Positions 43,146-52,748 are shown, counted from the first letter of the stretch. The stretch is 64,000 nt of DNA from Pseudomonas ekonensis (GCF_019145435.1 NZ_JAHSTS010000002.1:186001-250000), one strand, 5' to 3'. A program made the numbers and translations. The notes: generated by a model from the letters alone, not told the origin.

Positions 43146-46100
43146 GCGTGTTGATGGGTGGAATTGTTGGCGGCCTCAACGCAAAACAACCTGATGCTCA
43201 AGCCATCATCAATGACTTCAAGAAGTGCCTGAAGGATTACCGCGAGCATGCCGAAGCCTGGTACGGCGGCATTCTGGATGCGGAGCAGCAATTCAAGGTC
43301 GGGGACGAAGTCAGCACGGCGGACAAGGACAGCAAAAAGGAAAACACCCTTTATGCCAACTGCCCCGCGAATGGCAAGCTCGTGCTTGTGCACAGTTTCG
43401 AATCCGCTCGTTTTGTACCGATCGGCAATACGCCAGTGCGCTTGACCCCTGTGGTCGATGGTCGCTTCATCGGCAAGAATGAAGTCGGGCCGGCGATCAA
43501 CAAGACCATCGACGCAACCGGAATCCTCGAAGTCTCCGGACTCACGCCCAACCAGCAATACAAAATCACCTTTTTCCCTAATCCTACGCCTGCCCAGATC
43601 GACAGCCTGTTCAACTCCTATCAGGGCGTGATCGGCGAACTCGGAGGCTGGCTGCAGACGGAGTGGAGCACCAGTTTCCTGCCGCTCTGGCAGGCGCATA
43701 CCAATGCATCGATGGGTGGACGTGTCCTGCAAGAGCTGGAGGCTGCGTGGGAGGGTTTCCTGAAAGCGATCATGGGCTTGTGGGGCGATATCACGAGCCT
43801 TTACGACCTGGTCGCGCACCCTCGCGAGAACTACGAAAAACTGAAAAACTTCTTCACCGAAGAACAGATCAAGAAAATTTATGATGCCTCTGCCGAGGCT
43901 ATTCAAACTGCCCTGCTGATCGCCAGCGATGAGCCACTGATGTGGATTTACGTCGCAGCCATCGTGGCCTGGGTGAGAATGCTGCCGCCACAGACCTGCA
44001 CTGAAGTTCTGGCCCAGATGAGCACAGAGTTCCTGCTGAACATTCTGGTCGGTATCGTCCTGACCGGCGGTCTCGGTCTGGCAGTACGTGTGGGCACAAA
44101 AGTCATCAAGGGCGTCCAAAGCAGCGGCAAAGTCGTGAAGTTGATTGAAGACTTCACTGGCATGCTGATGAAGGTGAGCAAGTCCAAAGCGGCACCACAT
44201 GCCGAGACATCGAAGCCTTTGCTGCTCAATGGCGATTCAAAGTTCAACCCGGCGCGTAAAGCCGACATCAAGATTGCGGATCCCAAACCTGCTGAAACCG
44301 CGACACCGCCGAAGCAGTGGCATCCTGTCGAAGGGAAAGTTAAGTCCGATGCGCAGGTGCAGACCCGCAGAAAAAATGAACCAACTTCCCAGATCGAACA
44401 AGTAGAACACGTCGACAATGCTCCCCAGCAGTCGAAAAACCCGGCTGATCAACCGTCCAAATGCGTCAATGAGACGTGCGCCAAAGACGACCCTATTTCA
44501 ATGGTGACGGGTGAGGAATTGCTCACGCTCACCGACGGCGAGCTGGGTGGTCTGCTGCCTCTGGAATGGACGCGCCTGTACCGCAGCAGTGCCGTCGAGA
44601 TTGACAGTCGACTCGGACATGGCTGGAGCCACTCGCTGTCTCATCGTTTGCAAATCGACGACGAAGGTGTCCTTTGGACAGATAACGAAAACCGTCAGAC
44701 CCGGTTTCCGATGCCGACCGAACAACGGCCGGCCATCACCAACAGCTTGGCTCAAGCGGCAATTTACCTCGGCGATGCACCTGGCGAATTGATCCTGACA
44801 CAGGCAGGCCCCAAAGCACGCTTCTACCATTTCCGTGCCGGGCGATTGTCAACTGTAAGTGATGCCTATGAAAACCGCCTGCACCTCAGCTATGACTTTG
44901 TCGATCGCATCCAACGCATCGATAACGGTGCTGGGCGATCTTTGCTGCTTCGCTATGACGATCGTCACATTGTGGCCGTGGATCACCAACAGCAGCGCGC
45001 CGAATACAACGAGCGCGGTGAACGCCAGGATCCTTGGCTAACCATTCAGACGTTAGTCACCTACCGCTACAACGCTCGCAATCAACTCGTATCGGCGATC
45101 AACGCCGTGGGCGAAGCCGAGCATTACCGCTACAACGACCAACACGTCATTGTGGAGCGGCAATTAGCCGGTGGCGCCAGTTTTTATTGGGAATGGGAAC
45201 GTGAAGGTAAGCTTTCGCGATGCGTCCGTCATTGGGCCAACTATTCACAATTGGAAGCACGCTACGAATGGGACGATAAGGGCTCAGTCACCGCCTACAA
45301 CTCAGACGGCAGCGAGCAGGTCTATGTGCATGATGAGAATGCACGGCTGCTCAGCGAGACAGCTCCCGATGGCGGTGAAACGCGAAATGCGTACGACGAT
45401 CATGGACGTCTGATCGCCGTTAAAGATCCGATGGGCGCGATCACTGAATACCAGTACAACGACTCGGGGCGTTTGAAGGCGGTCATCCCGCCGGAAGGTG
45501 TTCCTACCCGTTACAACTATTTCAACGGCCAACTCGTTGATGTTCGGCGAGGCAAGGCCCGCTGGAAATACGAACGCAACCGTCAGGGTGATATCACCCA
45601 GCAAACCGATCCCGACGGCAATGAAACCCACTACAGCTACAACCACAAGGGTCAACTGACAGAAATTCGCCACCCGGACGGCAGCCGCCATCAGTTGGGC
45701 TGGAACAACCTCGGCCAACTGCTGGAAGAGCGCCTGCCCGACGGCGGGCAATGCAAGTACCGCTACGACGCGCTAGGCCGGCAGATCACCCGCCAAGATG
45801 AATTTGGCGCTATCACTCAGTATCAGTGGGATGCCGTTGATCGCCTGACCCAAGTCACCTTGCCTGGCGGTGCTACCCGCGCGTTCAGCTATAACCCTTA
45901 CGGCCGCGTCACCGCAGAACGTGACGAACTCGGTCGCATCACCCGCTACGAGTACGCCGACAACCTTCACCTGGTCAGCCGCCGTATCAACCCGGACGGC
46001 AGCCAACTGCGCTACCGCTACGACAATGCCGGTCTGTTGCTCACCGACATCGAAAACGAACGCGGCGAGCACTACCACCTCGACTACTACAGCAACGGCC

Positions 46101-47911
46101 TGATCCAGCAGGAAACCGGCTTCGACGGCCGCCGCACCGCCTACGAATACGACCTCAACGGCCAACTGCTGAAGAAGACCGAGTTCGGCGACGACGCCAG
46201 CGAACTGGTGACCGAGTACCAGCGCGACGCCGCCGGCCGCCTGCTGGTGAAGACCCTGCCCGACGGCGCGGAAGTCCACTACAGCTACGACGCCCTCGGC
46301 CGCCTGGTCAACGTCGACGACGGCCACTGGCCCCTCGCGTATGAGTACGACCTGCAGGATCGGCTGACTACCGAGCACCAGGGCTGGGGCACCACGCGCT
46401 ACGAGTACGACAGCGTCGGCCAACTCAAGCATTGCCGCCTCCCCGACGGCAGCACGCTCGACTACCGCCACCTGCCCGGCGGCCAGCTCAGCGGCATCGA
46501 CCTCAACGGCTCGCGCCTCACCAGTCACCAGTTCAGCGCCGGCCGCGAACAGCAACGCCAGCAAGGCCTGCTGCTCAGCCAATACCAATACGATGAACAA
46601 GGGCGGCTGCAGGCCCACAGCGTCAGCCAGCGCGACAAGAACCTGTTCCAGCGCCGCTACGCCTACGACGCCAACGGCAACCTCGCCGGCATCGACGACA
46701 GCCGCAAGGGCAACCGCAGCTTCCACTACGACCCACTCGACCGCCTCATCAGCGTGCGCGGCGCCACCCCGGAAAGCTTCGCCCACGACCCCGCCGGCAA
46801 CCTCCTCGGCCAGAACGACCTGCCCGTCGCCAACCTGGCCAACGTCAAGGGCAACCGCCTGCTGATGCAGGGCGACCGCCACTACGACTACGACGCCCAC
46901 GGCAACCTGATCCGCGAACGCCGCGGCGCCGGCCAGAAGCTCGTCACCGAGTACCGCTACGACGCCCAGCACCGCCTGGTCGGCGTCATCCTGCCCGGCG
47001 GCGGCACCGCCAGCTACAAATACGACGCCTTCGGCCGCCGCATCGAGAAGACCGTCGACGGCCACACCACCGAGTTCCTCTGGCAAGGCGAACGCCTGAT
47101 CGCCGAAAGCGCCGACAACCGCTACCGCAGCTACATCTACGAACCGGGCACCTTCCGCCCGCTCGCGATGCTCGACGGCGAAGGCCCGCGCCGGGCCACG
47201 CCGTTCTACTACCAGCTCGACCACCTCGGCACCCCGCAGGAACTCACCGACTACAGCGGCGAGATCATGTGGTCGGCCAAGTACCGCGCCTACGGCAACC
47301 TCGCCGCCCTCGACGTGGCGGAAATCGACAACCCGCTGCGCTTCCAGGGCCAGTACTTCGACGCGGAGACAGGCCTACACTACAACCGCCATCGCTACTA
47401 CAATCCGGGGACTGGACGGTTTTTGACACCGGACCCGATCAAGCTGGCGGGTGGGTTGAACAACTACCAGTACGTGCCTAACCCTACGGGGTGGGTGGAT
47501 CCGTTGGGGTTGAATGGGTGTCCCGGTGCTGGTGATGGAAAACCAACAAAACCTTCGGAACCCCCATCAGCTAAAGCAACTGTAAATGAAGGATCTCCAC
47601 CACCACCTACTCCCCCCCAAAAGGATAAGTGGAGCCGAGAGCCTAAGAGCATTCAGGATCAGATGACACTCAATGCGGCAAAGGAAGGACATGGCGTAAT
47701 GATTATTGAGGGGCTCAACGACCCAAATTTCAAAGGAATGGACAAGTGGGAGTTGAAGGTAAAGTCCAAGAACGGAAATGACTCCGTGGTTCACTATGTC
47801 CGCGACCCAGAGACCGGCAACCTAATGGACTTCAAATTTAAAAAACACAGCACTGACGATATAAAACCTTGGGGTAACGACCCATCAGTACCACCTGGAG
47901 TTTTTGAATAA
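43142..47911 (+). CDS. Rhs-family type VI effector with C-terminal toxin
   Basis: 1589 residues. The N-terminal ~440 residues are not a recognisable PAAR domain; they include a hydrophobic segment (FLLNILVGIVLTGGLGLAVR). The Rhs core begins near DDPISMVTGEELLTLTDGE and has many YD repeats (RYDALGR, EYDSVGQL). It ends with the conserved PDPIKLAGGLNNYQYVPNP..DPLGL, with the last motif at residues 1453-1457. The core forms a cocoon around the toxin. The tail (1460-1589) is a Pro-rich linker plus a ~95-residue domain (KWSREPKSIQDQMTLNAAKE and VVHYVRDPETGNLMDFKFKK). It resembles small polymorphic toxin domains, possibly the type 24 group, though I am not sure. Codon use shifts strongly along the gene: the N-terminal half and tail are AT-richer, the core from about 45700 to 47400 is GC-rich. 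Confidence 0.95.
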   Translation: MSVLMGGIVGGLNAKQPDAQAIINDFKKCLKDYREHAEAWYGGILDAEQQFKVGDEVSTADKDSKKENTLYANCPANGKLVLVHSFESARFVPIGNTPVRLTPVVDGRFIGKNEVGPAINKTIDATGILEVSGLTPNQQYKITFFPNPTPAQIDSLFNSYQGVIGELGGWLQTEWSTSFLPLWQAHTNASMGGRVLQELEAAWEGFLKAIMGLWGDITSLYDLVAHPRENYEKLKNFFTEEQIKKIYDASAEAIQTALLIASDEPLMWIYVAAIVAWVRMLPPQTCTEVLAQMSTEFLLNILVGIVLTGGLGLAVRVGTKVIKGVQSSGKVVKLIEDFTGMLMKVSKSKAAPHAETSKPLLLNGDSKFNPARKADIKIADPKPAETATPPKQWHPVEGKVKSDAQVQTRRKNEPTSQIEQVEHVDNAPQQSKNPADQPSKCVNETCAKDDPISMVTGEELLTLTDGELGGLLPLEWTRLYRSSAVEIDSRLGHGWSHSLSHRLQIDDEGVLWTDNENRQTRFPMPTEQRPAITNSLAQAAIYLGDAPGELILTQAGPKARFYHFRAGRLSTVSDAYENRLHLSYDFVDRIQRIDNGAGRSLLLRYDDRHIVAVDHQQQRAEYNERGERQDPWLTIQTLVTYRYNARNQLVSAINAVGEAEHYRYNDQHVIVERQLAGGASFYWEWEREGKLSRCVRHWANYSQLEARYEWDDKGSVTAYNSDGSEQVYVHDENARLLSETAPDGGETRNAYDDHGRLIAVKDPMGAITEYQYNDSGRLKAVIPPEGVPTRYNYFNGQLVDVRRGKARWKYERNRQGDITQQTDPDGNETHYSYNHKGQLTEIRHPDGSRHQLGWNNLGQLLEERLPDGGQCKYRYDALGRQITRQDEFGAITQYQWDAVDRLTQVTLPGGATRAFSYNPYGRVTAERDELGRITRYEYADNLHLVSRRINPDGSQLRYRYDNAGLLLTDIENERGEHYHLDYYSNGLIQQETGFDGRRTAYEYDLNGQLLKKTEFGDDASELVTEYQRDAAGRLLVKTLPDGAEVHYSYDALGRLVNVDDGHWPLAYEYDLQDRLTTEHQGWGTTRYEYDSVGQLKHCRLPDGSTLDYRHLPGGQLSGIDLNGSRLTSHQFSAGREQQRQQGLLLSQYQYDEQGRLQAHSVSQRDKNLFQRRYAYDANGNLAGIDDSRKGNRSFHYDPLDRLISVRGATPESFAHDPAGNLLGQNDLPVANLANVKGNRLLMQGDRHYDYDAHGNLIRERRGAGQKLVTEYRYDAQHRLVGVILPGGGTASYKYDAFGRRIEKTVDGHTTEFLWQGERLIAESADNRYRSYIYEPGTFRPLAMLDGEGPRRATPFYYQLDHLGTPQELTDYSGEIMWSAKYRAYGNLAALDVAEIDNPLRFQGQYFDAETGLHYNRHRYYNPGTGRFLTPDPIKLAGGLNNYQYVPNPTGWVDPLGLNGCPGAGDGKPTKPSEPPSAKATVNEGSPPPPTPPQKDKWSREPKSIQDQMTLNAAKEGHGVMIIEGLNDPNFKGMDKWELKVKSKNGNDSVVHYVRDPETGNLMDFKFKKHSTDDIKPWGNDPSVPPGVFE

Positions 47912-48342
47912 TGAAAGTACTTTGCAAATTCAACAACATAAACCAGACAACATCAGAAACAGCTTTGAGGCTCAAAAAATACGTCTCAATGCCTGATGGA
48001 GAGCTAGATCTCGAAACAGGGAAGGAATACATTGTTTACGGTATAGAATTCCGAGACAACTACCCCTGGCTTTACATATGCTCGGAAGAAAGCGACGAGT
48101 ATCCGAGACTTTTTTCGGCTGAACTTTTCGACATAGTCGATCCGACTTTATCAAGCTACTGGAGCCTTAGTCTCCCAGACACTGATAACAGGCAAAAAAG
48201 CAAGTTAGTCTTTAACGAATGGGCCACAAACCCAATCTTCTACGAACACCTTGTTGACGGCGACGAGTGGGCAGCATCAACATTCTCAAAATATAAAGCG
48301 CTAATTAACGAAGAGCAGCAGAAAGCACCAAGCAAGCACTAA
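47911..48342 (+). CDS. Putative immunity protein for the Rhs toxin
   Basis: 143 residues. Its ATG shares one base with the Rhs stop (TAATG). Acidic overall, with many Glu and Asp residues (EDLETGKEYIVYGIEF region, CSEESDEYPRLFSAELFDI), no signal peptide, so it is cytoplasmic. Position directly after a variable toxin tail, small size and AT-rich composition all match cognate immunity genes. The family is unknown. The lack of a signal peptide suggests a toxin that acts in the cytoplasm, for example a nuclease or NAD-degrading enzyme. Confidence 0.85.
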   Translation: MKVLCKFNNINQTTSETALRLKKYVSMPDGELDLETGKEYIVYGIEFRDNYPWLYICSEESDEYPRLFSAELFDIVDPTLSSYWSLSLPDTDNRQKSKLVFNEWATNPIFYEHLVDGDEWAASTFSKYKALINEEQQKAPSKH

Positions 48343-48496
48343 AACTCGCCAACCAACCAAAAGAATAGTTACTTAGCTATTTCTCTGTCCACCTTTCACT
48401 GGCGTCCCCACGAAACAACTCAACGATCTTTCTCCACTTCCCCCGTCATCCAAACAAGCTTCTCTCTGAATCCGGAATCCCTCAAAGGACTGTCTC

Positions 48497-49522
48497 TTGC
48501 CCAACCTGACACGCCCCCTAACCCTCACCCTCGCACTGTTCCTCTCTCTCAACGCCTCCGCACTCTCACTGCACTCCGAACAACGCTCTGACGGCACCAC
48601 GGCATTGTTGCTCACGAATGCCCCTGCCCCGGCCGGCACACCAAACCTCAACGAGGATCCGGCCATTCGATCGGTGTTGGTCGACTTCCTTGGTTATGCA
48701 ACCGGCAGCTATACCAATCACAAGACCATGATCGTGCAACAGGTGCTCGAAGCCCTGGATTCGGAGTATTCAGCCATTGAAGAGGGGCTGCCGCCGGGCC
48801 GTTCGATGATCACGGCCATGAACGACGGCAACAATGGTCGTGATCGCGCTGCGTTGCTGCTGAATGAAAAGGGGCAACTTATGGCCCTCGGCCTGGTGAA
48901 CGGCCATTGCACCGTCAAATCCAGTGAGGAACCGGTGACCTGCAACGACCTGCCTGACACCGTGCTGACGGTTTTCCAGCCTAAAGGCGCCAACAAGTCG
49001 GACGCTGCACCGCTGATCGCTTGGAGCAAGCAGTTGCCGCGTCTGCTGGCAATCCGGGCCGAAAGCGACGATCCCGAGACGCGTGCCGCTGCGCAGAAGA
49101 TCGCAACGGTCGAGTATGTTTCCACCGACCCGGAAAAAGGCGCCTGGAGCGCCGCGCAACTGCCCTCCGACTTTCCCAAGGCAATGCTTCCGATGCTTCC
49201 GAAGCGCGCTCACTTGATCGGCGCCGGCGCACACGGTGAGTTCACCACACCGGGCATGGAAGGCACGCCGATGGACGGTGACTGGGATAAGATGGCTGGC
49301 CGGCCTCGGCATGAGTTTGAGGTGATTCTGCGCACCTATTCCGACTATGCCGATGTCCTGGACTTCTATAAGCAACAGGCCAAAGACGCGCAGATCAGCG
49401 GCAACGAGAGGAAAGCCTTGGTCGAAGGCTACATCGGCGGCGGCACTTACAAAGTCGAGATCCGCAATCGAGAAGCGGAAGGAACTGTCATCACCTTGTC
49501 TGCCTGGAAACAAGAAGTCTGA
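48497..49522 (+). CDS. Secreted protein of unknown function
   Basis: 341 residues from TTG 48497, with AAGGA eight bases upstream. Signal peptide of about 22 residues (PLTLTLALFLSLNASA). No known domain is recognised. It has a single Cys pair in GHCTVKSSEEPVTCNDLP, probably a disulfide. The C-terminal ~70 residues (FEVILRTYSDYADVLDFYKQ, ending in GGGTYKVEIRNREAEGTVIT) suggest a small alpha/beta domain. GC content returns to normal here. It follows the immunity gene by 154 gene-free bases and may belong to the T6SS island or only border it. Confidence 0.75.
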   Translation: MPNLTRPLTLTLALFLSLNASALSLHSEQRSDGTTALLLTNAPAPAGTPNLNEDPAIRSVLVDFLGYATGSYTNHKTMIVQQVLEALDSEYSAIEEGLPPGRSMITAMNDGNNGRDRAALLLNEKGQLMALGLVNGHCTVKSSEEPVTCNDLPDTVLTVFQPKGANKSDAAPLIAWSKQLPRLLAIRAESDDPETRAAAQKIATVEYVSTDPEKGAWSAAQLPSDFPKAMLPMLPKRAHLIGAGAHGEFTTPGMEGTPMDGDWDKMAGRPRHEFEVILRTYSDYADVLDFYKQQAKDAQISGNERKALVEGYIGGGTYKVEIRNREAEGTVITLSAWKQEV

Positions 49523-49534
49523 ATTGAGTACCGA

Positions 49535-49564
49535 TGCAGGGGCGAGAACTGCCTCGCCCCTGCA
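49535..49564. terminator. Bidirectional terminator-like hairpin
   Basis: TGCAGGGGCGAG / CTCGCCCCTGCA is a perfect twelve-base-pair stem with a six-base loop, between two convergent genes, 12 bases from one stop and 13 from the other. There is no T run. Confidence 0.6.
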
Positions 49565-49577
49565 TGCAGGCTTGGCC

Positions 49578-50552
49578 TCAAAGGTTATTTAACGCCTCTT
49601 CAGCCCCCGGTGCCGAGCGCTCATACGCCTTCAGCATCCAGAACTTGGCCTTGGACTTACTCTTGGGTAATCCACCCCGCCCTTGCGCGTACATGCTCCC
49701 CAATGCCAATTGCGCTTTGCCGAAGTTGGCATCGGCCGACTTGCGATAGAGCTTGGCTGCTTCACGCTCATTGCGCTTCGTTCCGGTTCCTTGCTCAAGC
49801 ATTCGCGCCATTTCGTACTGGGCGTACTCGTTTCCTTGTGCGGCAGACTTGCCGTACCACTCAAAGGCACCGGCTTCATCCTTTTCAACACCCCGTCCCG
49901 CGGCCAGCACCTCGGCAAAGTCGAACTGCCCAGAGTCATTCCCTGTCTCGGCGTACTTGCGAAGCCACTTGGCAGCGACGACATCATCCTGAGGAACCTC
50001 CGTTCCGCTTTGGTAAATCGCCCCCAACAACATGTATGCCGAGGGGTATCCGCTCTCCGCCGCCTGGTGGTAATACGCCAGAGCCTTGTCCATATCCTTG
50101 AGGTTCTTTATCGATCGGCCGCCCCGATGGTAAATCTGCGCCAGATTGAATTGGGCTTTCGCATTGCCTTGCTCCGCAGCCTTGAGATACCAGACAACTG
50201 CTGCGTCCTCACCTTCCACGCTCCAGTCCGAGCTCAGTTCGCGGCCCAGTTCAACCTGTGCTTGCGCAATGCCTTGTTCGGCGGGTTTACGGAACCACTG
50301 CTCGGGCATTCCCGGCGACCACCGTTCAACGACTTCGCATAAGTCTTCCTGAATGGCTTTGCCGAACTCCAGTTGCGCATTCAGATCGCCCTTGACGGCT
50401 TGTTCATGCAAACGCTCCGAGTGAGGCAGGCATTCGCCCTTTTTCATTGCATCGTAAAGTTCACGCGGCTCCTGCGCCCACAGACTGGAAGAGACGAACA
50501 ATGTGAAAAGCGTAGTGCCAACCACACTGAAAGCTTTGAAACTACGGTTCAT
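49578..50552 (-). CDS. Periplasmic Sel1-like repeat protein
   Basis: 324 residues from ATG 50550-50552, with AGGGAG upstream. The signal peptide (about 24 residues) ends at SSLWA. It has about six Sel1-like repeats of ~36 residues, each with the AAEQGNAKAQFNLAQIY pattern: EQGIAQAQVELGREL, EQGNAKAQFNLAQIY, ESGYPSAYMLLGAIY, ETGNDSGQFDFAEVL, AQGNEYAQYEMARML and DANFGKAQLALGSMY. Sel1 proteins act as protein-binding scaffolds. In T6SS islands some serve as immunity or adaptor proteins, and the periplasmic location would suit that, but no partner is proven. Confidence 0.88.
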   Translation of the reverse strand: MNRSFKAFSVVGTTLFTLFVSSSLWAQEPRELYDAMKKGECLPHSERLHEQAVKGDLNAQLEFGKAIQEDLCEVVERWSPGMPEQWFRKPAEQGIAQAQVELGRELSSDWSVEGEDAAVVWYLKAAEQGNAKAQFNLAQIYHRGGRSIKNLKDMDKALAYYHQAAESGYPSAYMLLGAIYQSGTEVPQDDVVAAKWLRKYAETGNDSGQFDFAEVLAAGRGVEKDEAGAFEWYGKSAAQGNEYAQYEMARMLEQGTGTKRNEREAAKLYRKSADANFGKAQLALGSMYAQGRGGLPKSKSKAKFWMLKAYERSAPGAEEALNNL

Positions 50553-50604
50553 TGATACTCCCTGTACATCGGTCAAATTCCATCAAACAAAACAACAAAT
50601 ACGG

Positions 50605-51420
50605 CTAGCTCACCTCAAACACCTCCCCCTCCACCGAATACTTCACCACCACCCGATTCCGATAAAGCCGCTCCCTCTCCACCAACGCCCCCACCTGCCC
50701 CTTCTCCCTCACTTCCCGCCAGATCTCGTTCTCACGAAACACCCGCCCCCCCTCGCGCACAAACCGGTGCCCACGCTCAAACACGTGATACCGGTACGCC
50801 CGTTCCCGGTCGCACAGCAACTCCCCTTCCAATTGCTGTTCCCCCACGTTCAGCTTCAGCTGAAAGTGCTGGTCCGTGGGGTTGTGCAGCACCAGGTCGA
50901 TGTAGTTGTAGAAAATGGCGGCGCCGGAGCCGAAGGGCAGGATGCGGCCGTCGTCCGGGAAGGGGTCGAAGCTGTGGTTGGCGCGTTCGGTGACCACCAG
51001 GGGTGAATGGATGGCCATCCAGTGGATCAGGTTGCTGAGTTGGCAGATGCCGCCCCCGACGCCTTGGCGGGCTTCGCCGAAGGACAGTTCCATGCCTTCG
51101 ACGTAGCCACGCCGGCGGGTCGGGCGGCCGACCAGGCGGCAGAAGGAGAAGTGTTCGCCGGGGGCGATGACGGTGCCGTCGATGGACGCGACCGCCAGTT
51201 TCAGGTTGATGACTTTGTTGTGCTGCAGGGCAAGGTCCGAGTCGCCGAGTTTGCGGATCAGTTTCGAGGTGTGCTTGAGGTAGCGGAACGGCAGGCGTTC
51301 GGCGGTGCGCCGCTGCGCGTAGCGGCGGCTGGAGCAGTGCCAGGCGATGTGGCGGAACAGCCGTTTTTGCCACACCCGCAGCCAGTACAGGACGGGATGG
51401 TAGAGGGACAGTGGTTTCAT
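50605..51420 (-). CDS. VanW-family protein
   Basis: 271 residues. The VanW domain is marked by APGEHFSFCRLVGRPTRRRGY and the diagnostic GVGGGICQLSNLIHW at about residue 120. It was first noted in glycopeptide resistance clusters, but its biochemical role is unknown. The N-terminal ~45 residues are basic and aromatic (YWLRVWQKRLFRHIAW) without a clear signal. It is divergent from a glycosyltransferase gene and probably linked with envelope or polysaccharide synthesis. Confidence 0.9.
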   Translation of the reverse strand: MKPLSLYHPVLYWLRVWQKRLFRHIAWHCSSRRYAQRRTAERLPFRYLKHTSKLIRKLGDSDLALQHNKVINLKLAVASIDGTVIAPGEHFSFCRLVGRPTRRRGYVEGMELSFGEARQGVGGGICQLSNLIHWMAIHSPLVVTERANHSFDPFPDDGRILPFGSGAAIFYNYIDLVLHNPTDQHFQLKLNVGEQQLEGELLCDRERAYRYHVFERGHRFVREGGRVFRENEIWREVREKGQVGALVERERLYRNRVVVKYSVEGEVFEVS

Positions 51421-51648
51421 CCGTGACTCAACGGCGCGGGCCGTTTTCTTCCTTGAGTTGAAATGGGGCGGCGCATCTTAACGCACCGCCCTGCCCGGCC
51501 GCCAAACGCCGTGACATCTCCGGCACCCGCCCGCGCCGCAAAATTAAGTTTGAACTAAGGTTGCCCCGCTACCTTGCGCTCCAGATAGCGGCGCCCAAGC
51601 ACGAATCGGCCGTCGCCCACCCTGCCATTGCCTTTCAAATGGGTCGTC

Positions 51649-52473
51649 ATGATGAGCGCGTTGGATTTGCCCGCCGGTCAGCAACCGGACTTCAGCCTTG
51701 TACTGGTGAACTACAAGACCCCGGACATCACCCGGATGTGCCTGGAGCTTTTGCGCCAGCACGTCGTTGAACATCGGATTCCGGTGTGGGTGGTCGATAA
51801 CGATTCGGCGGACGAAAGCCTCGATTACTTGCGCTCGCTCGACTGGATCAACTTGATCGAACGCCCCGCCGTGCCGTCGGAGCCGGGCCATATCGCCCAT
51901 GGCAAAGCGCTTGATCTCGCCTTGGCGCAAGTGCAGACCGACTATCTGTTCCTGTTGCACACCGACACTTTCGTCTACGACCCCGCCATCTTCCCGTTGA
52001 TGATGCGCGAGTGCACCAAGTTGCCGGACATGGCGGCGGTGGGTTGCGTCGAGCAGATCGACCGCGGTGCGCTCAGGGATGCGTGGCGCCTATCGTCGCG
52101 TTACTTCAAGCATTACTTGCGCCGGGCCAAACAACGCATCGGTTTGCCTTCCAGAGAACCCAAGCCATACCGGGAAACTCACTTGAAGAGTTTCTGCACC
52201 TTGTGGAATGCGCGTTTGATCAAAGCCAACGCCTTGCACTTCTCGATGGATGACCGGGTGCCCGGATATACCCTGCAAGACCGCATGGTCGGCTTGGGAT
52301 ACGGCGTGAAGTTTCTGTCGCCGCGCACGGTCTTCCGCTATCTGGATCATATCCAGGCCGGCACGGTGGCGGCTTCGGGCCGCTACGGCAACGGCCACCG
52401 GCGCACCAGGATGTATCACAGCGCACTCAGTCGATTTGAGTTGCGGCAAGGCCTGGGAACAGCCAAAAGTTGA
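51649..52473 (+). CDS. Family 2 glycosyltransferase
   Basis: 274 residues from ATG 51649; ATG 51652 and TTG 51628 are alternatives. GT-A fold: FSLVLVNYKTPDITRMCLEL, VWVVDNDSADESLDYL, and the metal/nucleotide motif in FLLHTDTFVYD (Asp-Thr, a DxD variant). The shape resembles cytoplasmic GT2 enzymes that add sugars to lipopolysaccharide or exopolysaccharide intermediates. It is followed by a strong terminator, so it is a single-gene unit. The acceptor is unknown. Confidence 0.88.
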   Translation: MMSALDLPAGQQPDFSLVLVNYKTPDITRMCLELLRQHVVEHRIPVWVVDNDSADESLDYLRSLDWINLIERPAVPSEPGHIAHGKALDLALAQVQTDYLFLLHTDTFVYDPAIFPLMMRECTKLPDMAAVGCVEQIDRGALRDAWRLSSRYFKHYLRRAKQRIGLPSREPKPYRETHLKSFCTLWNARLIKANALHFSMDDRVPGYTLQDRMVGLGYGVKFLSPRTVFRYLDHIQAGTVAASGRYGNGHRRTRMYHSALSRFELRQGLGTAKS

Positions 52474-52480
52474 GGCCAAC

Positions 52481-52512
52481 AAAAAAGGGCGACTGTTCAG
52501 TCGCCCTTTTTT
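52481..52512 (+). terminator. Intrinsic terminator after the glycosyltransferase gene
   Basis: AAAAAAGGGCGACT / AGTCGCCCTTTTTT with a GTTC loop: an eight-base-pair GC stem extended by A-T pairs, and a T run on both strands. It may end transcription in both directions. Confidence 0.92.
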
Positions 52513-52549
52513 GTATGCAAAATTCCTGACGGTCAATCCCGGTCGAGGT

Positions 52550-52612
52550 GTTCGCCCAGTGTAATGGCCTGGCAATCCATGCACCGGTAAAGAGCCCTGA
52601 CACTGGGCGAAC
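52550..52612. repeat. Perfect 13-base inverted repeat in a gene-free region
   Basis: GTTCGCCCAGTGT at 52550-52562 pairs with ACACTGGGCGAAC at 52600-52612, with 37 bases between them. It lies in the 331-base gap between two convergent genes (52474-52804) together with another inverted repeat. No coding frame fits. It could be a small RNA or a mobile-element remnant. Confidence 0.6.
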
Positions 52613-52748
52613 GGGAAGGATTTTAATTGAATTTGGCGGATATGTCGTGCTGATTGAACATGAATTTTATGTACGAAAAAGTTAATAGAGTTCAATCGTC
52701 GATATTTCCCGGCAAACTTGCCTGACTCACCGGTTGGAACATTTTCAT

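Noticed and set aside
45773..47224. 483-codon minus-strand frame with many Val and Ala
   Set aside because: It is the shadow of the GC-rich Rhs core.
47911..48342. Immunity gene taken as part of the Rhs gene by frameshift
   Set aside because: The TAATG junction changes frame, and the protein has its own start and composition; it fits a separate immunity gene.
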